A stretch of 32,857 nt of DNA from SZUA-430 sp034440355 (GTDB lineage: Bacteria; Pseudomonadota; Alphaproteobacteria; Micropepsales; Micropepsaceae), in assembly GCA_034440355.1 (NCBI GenBank), contig JAWXBY010000184.1:1-32857 (forward strand), given 5' to 3'. Both the position numbers and the translations under genes were made by a program. The notes below the pieces were generated by a model. The model did not search any database. It was given only the letters and a program-made list of their open reading frames with translations, and was not told the DNA's origin. Shown piece after piece: positions 16,422 through 22,101 of this stretch (positions are counted from its first letter, which is position 1; each line of letters starts with the position of its first letter).

Positions 16422-17131
16422 CCTGGGCCGCGACCGTCCTCACCGTCATGCCGGAAATGTTCCCCGGCCCGCTCGGCATCTCGCTGTGCGGCAAGGCGCT
16501 CAACGAAGACCGCTGGTCGCTCGAGACGCTCGACATCCGTAAGTTCGCGACCACGCGCTACGGCTCGGTCGACGACACGCCGTCGGGCGGCGGGCCCGGC
16601 ATGGTGATGCGCGCCGACATTCTGGCCGCCGCGATCGACAGCGTCGCGAACAACGAACGCCCGCTCATTCTGTTGTCGCCGCGTGGGCAGCCCTTCACAC
16701 AAGCCCGCGCACGCGCGCTGGCGGAAGGCCCCGGTGCGGTTCTCGTTTGCGGCCGCTTCGAAGGCGTCGACCAGCGCGTCATCGAAGCCCGCGCGCTCGA
16801 AGAAATCTCGATCGGCGATTACGTGCTCTCCGGCGGCGAGCCGGCCGCCATGATTTTAATCGACGCCGTCGTGCGCTTGCTGCCCGGCGTCGTCGGCGCG
16901 GAAGCCTCGCTCGACGAAGAAAGTTTTGAGCAAGGCCTGCTCGAATATCCGCATTACACGCGGCCGCAAGTCTGGGAAGGACGCGAGATCCCGGCGGTTC
17001 TCACCTCCGGCCATCATCAGCGCATCCGCGACTGGCGCCGCGAACAAAGCCTCGCACTCACGAAATCACGCCGCCCTGATTTGTACGACGCGCATCAGCG
17101 TCGTGCGGGCGGCGCCTCACCGAAACATTAG
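16418..17131 (+). CDS. trmD: tRNA (guanine-N1-)-methyltransferase TrmD
   Basis: TrmD methylates G37 of tRNAs read with CCN/CUN/CGG codons and prevents frameshifting. The 237-residue SPOUT enzyme shows VLTVMPEMFPGPLG, DDTPSGGGPGMVM, and the knot motifs LLSPRGQPFTQ, LVCGRFEGVDQRV and EISIGDYVLSGGEPAA. The C-terminal domain carries the conserved LLEYPHYTRPQVWEG and VLTSGHH segments. The ATG overlaps the rimM stop; rplS starts 24 bp downstream. Confidence 0.97.
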   Translation: MTWAATVLTVMPEMFPGPLGISLCGKALNEDRWSLETLDIRKFATTRYGSVDDTPSGGGPGMVMRADILAAAIDSVANNERPLILLSPRGQPFTQARARALAEGPGAVLVCGRFEGVDQRVIEARALEEISIGDYVLSGGEPAAMILIDAVVRLLPGVVGAEASLDEESFEQGLLEYPHYTRPQVWEGREIPAVLTSGHHQRIRDWRREQSLALTKSRRPDLYDAHQRRAGGASPKH

Positions 17132-17155
17132 GATCAGGACTGAAAGGACGAAGCC

Positions 17156-17578
17156 ATGAACATCATCCAGCAACTCGAAGCCGAACAAGTCGCGGCGCTC
17201 ACGAAGAAGAAGCAGAACGCGTTCGGCCCCGGCGACACCGTGAAGGTCAACGTCAAGGTCGTCGAAGAATCCTTCGACGAAAAGACCAAGCAAGTGAAAC
17301 GCCGCGAGCGCATTCAGGCGTTCGAGGGCGTGGTCCTGGGCCGCCAGGGTCAGGGCGTGAATGAGAACTTCACCGTCCGCAAGATCTCCTACGGCGAAGG
17401 CGTGGAGCGTATTTTCCCGGTCTGCAGCCCGTTGGTCGACTCGGTCGAAGTCCTCCGCCGCGGCCGCGTTCGCCGCGCGAAGCTCTATTACCTCAAGGGT
17501 CTGACCGGTAAGAAGGCGCGCATCGTCGAGCGCCAAGACCACAAGCCCGAAGCGGCGGCCGTCGAAAAGAGCGCGTGA
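17156..17578 (+). CDS. rplS: 50S ribosomal protein L19
   Basis: L19 lies at the interface of the ribosomal subunits. The 140-residue protein has the family core: FGPGDTVKVNVKV, RIQAFEGVVLGRQGQGVNEN, FTVRKISYGEGVERIFP, and RRGRVRRAKLYYLKGLTGKKARI. The C-terminal tail is Ala/Glu/Lys-rich. AGGACGAAG before the ATG is a good ribosome-binding site. The stop overlaps the next start by 4 bp (GTGA), so the GNAT gene is coupled to this ribosomal operon. Confidence 0.97.
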   Translation: MNIIQQLEAEQVAALTKKKQNAFGPGDTVKVNVKVVEESFDEKTKQVKRRERIQAFEGVVLGRQGQGVNENFTVRKISYGEGVERIFPVCSPLVDSVEVLRRGRVRRAKLYYLKGLTGKKARIVERQDHKPEAAAVEKSA

Positions 17579-18099
17579 AGCCAGCCATTCGCTTAGCCAA
17601 TCCCGATGAGGCGCCGCAGATCACGGCCCTCATCGAACGCGCTTATCGCGGTGAAGAGAGCAAATCCGGCTGGACGTCGGAAGCCGACCTCCTGACCGGA
17701 CCGCGCACCAGCGTGGATGAAATCGCCGCCATCATGCGCGAGCCGCTCGCGCGCTTTCTCGTCGCGACCGACGGCACCAAAGATCTCGCCGCCTGCGCCC
17801 TCATCCGCAACGAAGAGGCGTCAGGCTACTTCGGCATGTTCGCCGTCCGCCCCAACATCCAGGGCGCGGGCCTCGGCAAAGCGATGCTGGACGCCGCCGA
17901 ACGCAACATCAAAGACCTCTGGCGCCTCAACACCGTCTACATGACGGTCATCAACCTGCGCCACGAGCTGATCGCCTACTACGAACGCCGCGGCTACAAG
18001 CGCACCGGCGAACGCAAACCCTTCCCCTTCGACCTCCCAAGCCTCGGCGCCACCCGCACGGACTTCCATCTGACTGTGCTGCGCAAAAGCATCGCCTGA
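17575..18099 (+). CDS. GNAT family N-acetyltransferase
   Basis: The 174-residue protein has a single GNAT fold: AIRLANPDEAPQITALIERA at the N-terminus, the substrate-facing ASGYFGMFAVRP strand, and the acetyl-CoA loop NIQGAGLGKAMLDAAE (about residues 96-111), ending with YERRGYKRTGER. Acetyl acceptor is unknown. The GTG start overlaps the rplS stop (GTGA), so it is translated with L19, which suggests a role in translation or protein modification but does not prove it. It is not RimI by sequence features that I can see. Confidence 0.85.
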   Translation: MKPAIRLANPDEAPQITALIERAYRGEESKSGWTSEADLLTGPRTSVDEIAAIMREPLARFLVATDGTKDLAACALIRNEEASGYFGMFAVRPNIQGAGLGKAMLDAAERNIKDLWRLNTVYMTVINLRHELIAYYERRGYKRTGERKPFPFDLPSLGATRTDFHLTVLRKSIA

Positions 18100-18158
18100 T
18101 TTTTGCCAATCTTCCGCCGTCTTCTTTGGCGATCTTTAGCAAGGCAGGCGGTGGCTGG

Positions 18159-18992
18159 ATGACGATACGAGCGCTCTTCCTTGCTTTGATTCTCGCGTGT
18201 GCCACCGGCACCGCGCGCGCGGACATGCAACTCGATCAAGCGACCAAGACGTATCTCGAAGGCGTCTGGCTCATCGATCGCAAGCCCGACAGGGGCCCCT
18301 GCATGTCCGGACGCTACAACGAGAGCCAGGTGGAGTTCGAATTCCGAAAGACCGGCGGCCGCACGGTCCACTTCGACCCGCCTGATCTCTTCGGTTCCTC
18401 GAAGATCGAAAGCGCGCGCCGCCACGGCAACGTCGTCACGTTGAAATTTCTCGCACCCGAGGGCGGCGAACCCGTCGAATGGCGCCTCACGCTCGGCAAG
18501 GACAGTTTCTCGGTTGTCTATATCGACCGGAACAAAGACGCGAAGCCGACGGTATCGGAACCGCAGACAGCGTACCGCTGCGGTGATCCGGATTGGTCCG
18601 TCACCGCTGACGTGCCGTCCGAGATGTTGCAGGTCCTGACGCCACTCGCGGTTCGTCCTGGCCCCTGGGCGCATCCCGCTTTCATAGAGTTGGACCCAGG
18701 GCTATCCGACGCCAACCAATGCACCCGCACCGAACGGGACAGGCGCATGCTCCTATTCGAGGTTTTCGGACCCGTGCACTATTTCGTGTTCGGCTTCGGC
18801 TTCAACGCACGGTTCAACCTGCCGCAGATCCGGCAAATCCGGAAGGTCGACGACCGGACGCTCGCCCTCGATATCGGCCGGCAGAACCGCGAAACCCTGA
18901 CGATCGAATTGGATGCGCCGCGCATCAGGATCCGCGAACTCGACGCAACGTTCGTCCGCTGCGACCGGCGTACCGGCAAGGTGTTTGAGTAA
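18159..18992 (+). CDS. Secreted hypothetical protein
   Basis: I do not recognise this protein. The 277 residues start with a clear signal peptide (MTIRALFLALILACATGTARA, cut before DMQ), so it is exported. The mature part is rich in beta-strand-like alternation and has paired Cys near residues 48 and 128, and again near 186 and 265, which could form disulfides. The ATG at 18159 is chosen because it begins the signal peptide and follows GGCGGTGGC; a TTG at 18126 lengthens the frame with no support. It ends 3 bp from the convergent GNAT gene. Base use is like its neighbours. Confidence 0.7.
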   Translation: MTIRALFLALILACATGTARADMQLDQATKTYLEGVWLIDRKPDRGPCMSGRYNESQVEFEFRKTGGRTVHFDPPDLFGSSKIESARRHGNVVTLKFLAPEGGEPVEWRLTLGKDSFSVVYIDRNKDAKPTVSEPQTAYRCGDPDWSVTADVPSEMLQVLTPLAVRPGPWAHPAFIELDPGLSDANQCTRTERDRRMLLFEVFGPVHYFVFGFGFNARFNLPQIRQIRKVDDRTLALDIGRQNRETLTIELDAPRIRIRELDATFVRCDRRTGKVFE

Positions 18993-18995
18993 CCT

Positions 18996-19532
18996 CTAAT
19001 CGTCGCCGCGCCGCTTGCGATAAAGTATGTGCCGCCGCAACGGATATGCCTCGGGCAGGCGCGGATGATCGAAGTCCTCGGCCGGATCGCGCGTCATCCC
19101 GATCCGCTCCATCACCGACCATGATGGTTTGTTGGCGGCGACAGTGAACGAAACGATTTGATCGAGATTCAAATCTTCAAACCCGAATCGAAGCGCCGTC
19201 ATCGCCGCCTCCGTCGCATACCCTTTGCCCCAGTAGGCCGGCGCCAACCGCCACCCAATCTCGACACACGGCGTGAAGTGCGCGTCGAACATCGGCCGCT
19301 GCAAACCGACATATCCGATGAACGGCGCGGCACCCGGCGCTTCGACGGCCCAAAGTCCAAACCCGTGCGCCTCAAAATGCGCGTCGATCCGCCCAACCAT
19401 CGCCCGTGTCTCGTCCGCCGTCATCGTCCCCGGCATGAACCGCATAGCATTTTGATCGGCGTTCAAAGCCGCGAAAGGTTCGACGTCGCTATCGCGCCAC
19501 CGTCGCAGCAGAAGACGCTTCGTCTCGATCAT
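18996..19532 (-). CDS. GNAT acetyltransferase, RimJ/RimL-like
   Basis: A 178-residue acetyltransferase of the type that modifies protein N-termini or small molecules. Landmarks are IETKRLLLRRWRDSDVEPFA at the N-terminus, FIGYVGLQRP, VEIGWRLAPAYWGKGYATEA (acetyl-CoA loop, about residues 90-109), and VAANKPSWSVMERIGM. The substrate is not known. The ATG at 19532 overlaps the desaturase stop by 4 bp, making it the third gene of an ArsR-desaturase-GNAT operon. Confidence 0.88.
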   Translation of the reverse strand: MIETKRLLLRRWRDSDVEPFAALNADQNAMRFMPGTMTADETRAMVGRIDAHFEAHGFGLWAVEAPGAAPFIGYVGLQRPMFDAHFTPCVEIGWRLAPAYWGKGYATEAAMTALRFGFEDLNLDQIVSFTVAANKPSWSVMERIGMTRDPAEDFDHPRLPEAYPLRRHILYRKRRGDD

Positions 19533-20509
19533 CGCGCGCGGGCTACTTTCGAACGCCGTTCAAACGCGCGTCGCGTCCGCCGCATGACAGGGCAGCCCGA
19601 CACGTCGAAGCCAACGCGCACCAACTCCGGCCGCGCGGGCATCGTCTCCGGCGTCCGGATGTTCCAGGCAAGCCCTAACCGCTCCAATGCCACGATCAGC
19701 CACCACCCCGGATCGGGCTGCTCGAACGAATGCCCGATGCGCGCCGACCCCGGATAGGCATGATGATTGTTGTGCCAGCTCTCGCCCATACTGATGAGTC
19801 CCGCGAGTGGCACGTCGAACCCCTGCACGCTCGCCCCGCGCACGATGTAACTCTGCGGTCCCTCGCGATGCGCATAGTGCCCGATGAGCCAATGCCCGGT
19901 GACGCACACCGCAACCCGTGCGCAGACGCCCCACACCACCCAACCCCATCCGCCGATCGCGAACAGAACCACGGCGACCGGCAGCTGCTGCCACATCCAC
20001 CACCGCTCCATCCACGCATAGACGCCGTCGTTCGCAAACCGCGGCTCCAGCACGAACAGCGGTCCGCGCGTCAGAACGAGATCGCAGTGCAATTGCCACC
20101 AAGCGTCATGCCAAAAGCTGCGCCGGTGACAGAGAAAATCGTGACACGTCGTCTGCCGCTGCGCCCAATCGCGCAGATCATGCTGCCGCGTCATACCGAC
20201 CGGCCCCGCCATCCCGACCAGCATGCCGAGATAAACGAGCACATACTCAAGCCACAGCGGACACGCGAAACTGTTGTGAATGAGCCGCCGGTGCATGCCA
20301 ACCGAATGCCCGCCGCACAACGTCACGGCGCTCAACACCAGAAACACCGCGAACGCATCCCACGAAAACAGCAGCACCCCGCCGACGATCCCGACCACGG
20401 TCATCGATCCGATCCAAATCGACTTGACCGGCGCCCATCGCACGACGCCCAAAGCCGGATCGCTGTCCGCCGCGGCGATGATCCGTTCCGATCCCTTCAC
20501 GAGTGTCAT
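19529..20509 (-). CDS. Membrane fatty-acid (acyl-CoA) desaturase family protein
   Basis: This 326-residue integral membrane di-iron enzyme is predicted to introduce a double bond in an acyl chain. Histidine boxes are visible: HRRLIH (about residue 73), a long His-rich segment from QHDLRDWAQRQ to WWQLHCD (about 108-141) standing for the second box, and HNNHH (about 246). The second box departs from the usual HRxHH, so I place it in the wider desaturase/hydroxylase superfamily rather than naming a positional desaturase. Hydrophobic pairs lie at about 30-65, 85-105 and 170-205. It starts 12 bp after the ArsR-like gene, which suggests repression by that protein and a link to membrane fluidity. 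Confidence 0.85.
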   Translation of the reverse strand: MTLVKGSERIIAAADSDPALGVVRWAPVKSIWIGSMTVVGIVGGVLLFSWDAFAVFLVLSAVTLCGGHSVGMHRRLIHNSFACPLWLEYVLVYLGMLVGMAGPVGMTRQHDLRDWAQRQTTCHDFLCHRRSFWHDAWWQLHCDLVLTRGPLFVLEPRFANDGVYAWMERWWMWQQLPVAVVLFAIGGWGWVVWGVCARVAVCVTGHWLIGHYAHREGPQSYIVRGASVQGFDVPLAGLISMGESWHNNHHAYPGSARIGHSFEQPDPGWWLIVALERLGLAWNIRTPETMPARPELVRVGFDVSGCPVMRRTRRAFERRSKVARAR

Positions 20510-20521
20510 AGCAGCCGCCTC

Positions 20522-20836
20522 CTATGATTTGCGCCGCTCCCTGATGCGCACGCTCTCGCGCTTCAGCGGGCGCGAGATGGGACAAACCTCTTGGACGAAA
20601 TTGTTCAGTGTGTTGGAGATGTTTTCGCGCACGATCGCGTAGTGGACGAATTGGCCGATCTTCTGCGAGCGCACGAGTCCGGCGTTTTCCAGGATCTGCA
20701 GGTGCTTCGAAATCGCGGGCTTCGACATGGCGAAGCGGTCGGCGATCTCGCCGGCCGTCATGTCGGTTGCCGACAGGTAGGCCAGGATTTTGCGGCGCGC
20801 GGTCGAGGCTAGGGCTGCGAAAACGTTATCGGCCAA
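20522..20836 (-). CDS. ArsR-family winged-helix transcriptional regulator
   Basis: The 104-residue protein is a small winged HTH repressor: VFAALASTARRKILAYLS, the recognition helix MSKPAISKHLQILENAG, and LVRSQKIGQFVHYAI. It lacks the metal-binding ELCVC motif, so it is not a metal sensor of the classic ArsR kind; the pattern is nearer to SdpR-like members. The start is TTG at 20836, since an in-frame stop lies just upstream and the next ATG would remove part of the HTH. It heads the operon with the desaturase and GNAT genes, and an AT-rich inverted repeat lies 10 bp upstream. Confidence 0.88.
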   Translation of the reverse strand: MADNVFAALASTARRKILAYLSATDMTAGEIADRFAMSKPAISKHLQILENAGLVRSQKIGQFVHYAIVRENISNTLNNFVQEVCPISRPLKRESVRIRERRKS

Positions 20837-20845
20837 GGTATCACC

Positions 20846-20865
20846 ATTTAACTAATACATTAAAT
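20846..20865. promoter_or_regulatory. Candidate ArsR-family operator
   Basis: ATTTAA and TTAAAT form an inverted repeat with 8 bp between, in an otherwise GC-rich region, 10 bp upstream of the TTG start of the regulator. Autoregulation through such a site is usual for this family. The binding itself is inferred. Confidence 0.5.
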
Positions 20866-20956
20866 AGTGCACCTTTTGGCGGTGGACGCAATGGCGAACG
20901 GGTGCGGTGGTTAAGCGCAGGCGGGCTACCGACAAACTCATCGTTTGCCATAGGCG

Positions 20957-21096
20957 CTGTTTGTTTCCCGCAAAGACGCAAAGCCGCGAAGTGGGTCGTC
21001 CGGCGCCGCAGGCGCCCGGCGGAGTCGAACAGGCGCTTCGCGCCGAAGACGCGCAGAGCATCTTCGTGCCTTTGCGTCTTTGCGGGAAACAAACAG
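20957..21096. repeat. Perfect 27-bp terminal inverted repeat, 140-bp element
   Basis: Arms 20957-20983 and 21070-21096 are exact inverted copies beginning CTGTTTGTTTCCCGCAAAG. The inner part continues the symmetry imperfectly (CGCGAAG and CTTCGTG) around a GC-rich centre with GGCGCCGCAGGCGCC. It has no open frame. A half copy is at 13827-13849. It fits a MITE- or REP-like non-coding element. The 338-bp spacer 20837-21174 otherwise has only the operator and shows nothing else. Confidence 0.85.
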
Positions 21097-21174
21097 CCGT
21101 GACGCTTGGTGGTGCGGCGGAAGGGAAGTCGTGGGTGGTCCGCCTTCGCGGACCATGACACTCGAAGGGGCGGG

Positions 21175-21621
21175 CTAGCGTTTCATCTGCGCGATCATCA
21201 CTGTCGATGAGGCGGTGGCGATGAGTTTGCCGGTTTCGTCTTTGAGGTCGGCTTCGAGGAACATCACTGTGCCGCCGCGGCGGATGGTGCGGGCTTCGGC
21301 CAGGATGCGGGCGCCCACTTTGCCTTGGGCGATGTAGCTGACCTTCATTTCCAGCGTTGGGGTGATTTGGCCCCATTCCACTGTCAGGCCTGAGGCGAGC
21401 GAGATGACGTCGTCGAGCATGGCTGCCGTCATGCCGCCGTGGATGGCGCCGTAGCGGTTCGCCAGTGCTTCCGTCGTGTTGTAGGCGACGCGGACGGAGC
21501 CTGCTTCCACATTCACGTCTAGGATTTCTTGGCCCAGCACCACCGCGCCGGGGGCGGGGCGTTTCAGGATCGCTTGGATGTTGGGTGGGTATTTTTCGGG
21601 GTGGTCGCGGTCGATCGCCAT
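21175..21621 (-). CDS. PaaI-type hotdog-fold thioesterase
   Basis: The 148-residue protein is a predicted acyl-CoA thioesterase. The family core NRYGAIHGGMTAAMLDDVISLA (about residues 56-77) gives the catalytic Gly-Asp region, and LEMKVSYIAQGKVGARILAEA the following hotdog strands. Its natural substrate is unknown. The ATG at 21621 overlaps the stop of the cNMP-binding gene by one base (TAATG), so it is the last gene of the ABC-cNMP-thioesterase operon. A link to acyl chains in an envelope lipid is possible but inferred. Confidence 0.9.
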   Translation of the reverse strand: MAIDRDHPEKYPPNIQAILKRPAPGAVVLGQEILDVNVEAGSVRVAYNTTEALANRYGAIHGGMTAAMLDDVISLASGLTVEWGQITPTLEMKVSYIAQGKVGARILAEARTIRRGGTVMFLEADLKDETGKLIATASSTVMIAQMKR

Positions 21622-22088
21622 TATTCGAGGCCTGCGGCGCGGAGTTTGGCGTGGGCGGCGGAGAGTTCTTTGTTGACGTTGTTCAGGCGGACGGCGAGTT
21701 CGCGCATGATTTCGAGCGTCATTTGCGGGAGATCGCGCAGGAGGCCGAAGAATTGGTCTTTCTTGATGCGCAGCGTGTCGAGGGGTTCGGCGGCGGTGAC
21801 CGTCGCGGTGCGCGGCATTTCGCAGAGGAGGGACATTTCGCCGACGATGTTGTTGGCGCCGAGGCTCGCCACCACGACATCGCCGTTGGGTGAGCCGACG
21901 GAGATGGCGACCTTGCCGGTCAGGATCAGATAGGCACTGTCGCCACGGTCGCCTTCACGGAAGAGGATGGCGCCGTTCTCGAACGTCAGGCGTTCGCTGG
22001 TGAAGGCGAGCAGCTTCAGGCGCGAGGTGTCGATGTTCGAGAACAACGGTATGCGCCGCAGCAGTTCGACTTCGGTCAGGATACTCAT
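21621..22088 (-). CDS. Cyclic nucleotide-binding domain protein, stand-alone
   Basis: The 155-residue protein is a single cNMP-binding domain with no DNA-binding domain. It opens with LLRRIPLFSNIDTSRLKLLA, then FREGDRGDSAYLILTGKVAI, and the phosphate-binding cassette VGEMSLLCEMPRTATVTA, which keeps the Glu and Arg that bind the ribose and phosphate of cAMP or cGMP. A helical C-terminus (about residues 120-155) may be a partner contact. It starts 13 bp after the ABC gene on the same strand. The likely role is to tie that membrane protein to a cyclic-nucleotide signal, by inference from the operon only. Confidence 0.9.
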   Translation of the reverse strand: MSILTEVELLRRIPLFSNIDTSRLKLLAFTSERLTFENGAILFREGDRGDSAYLILTGKVAISVGSPNGDVVVASLGANNIVGEMSLLCEMPRTATVTAAEPLDTLRIKKDQFFGLLRDLPQMTLEIMRELAVRLNNVNKELSAAHAKLRAAGLE

Positions 22089-22101
22089 GGCTTACCCACC
22101 T

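Noticed and set aside
4408..21096. CRISPR array
   Set aside because: The repeats seen are few, palindromic, of different types and not regularly spaced, and there are no cas genes.
20837..21174. Chromosomal origin of replication
   Set aside because: Skew changes sign nearby and the spacer is partly AT-rich, but no DnaA-box cluster, dnaA, parA or hemE neighbour is visible. Kept only as a composition finding.
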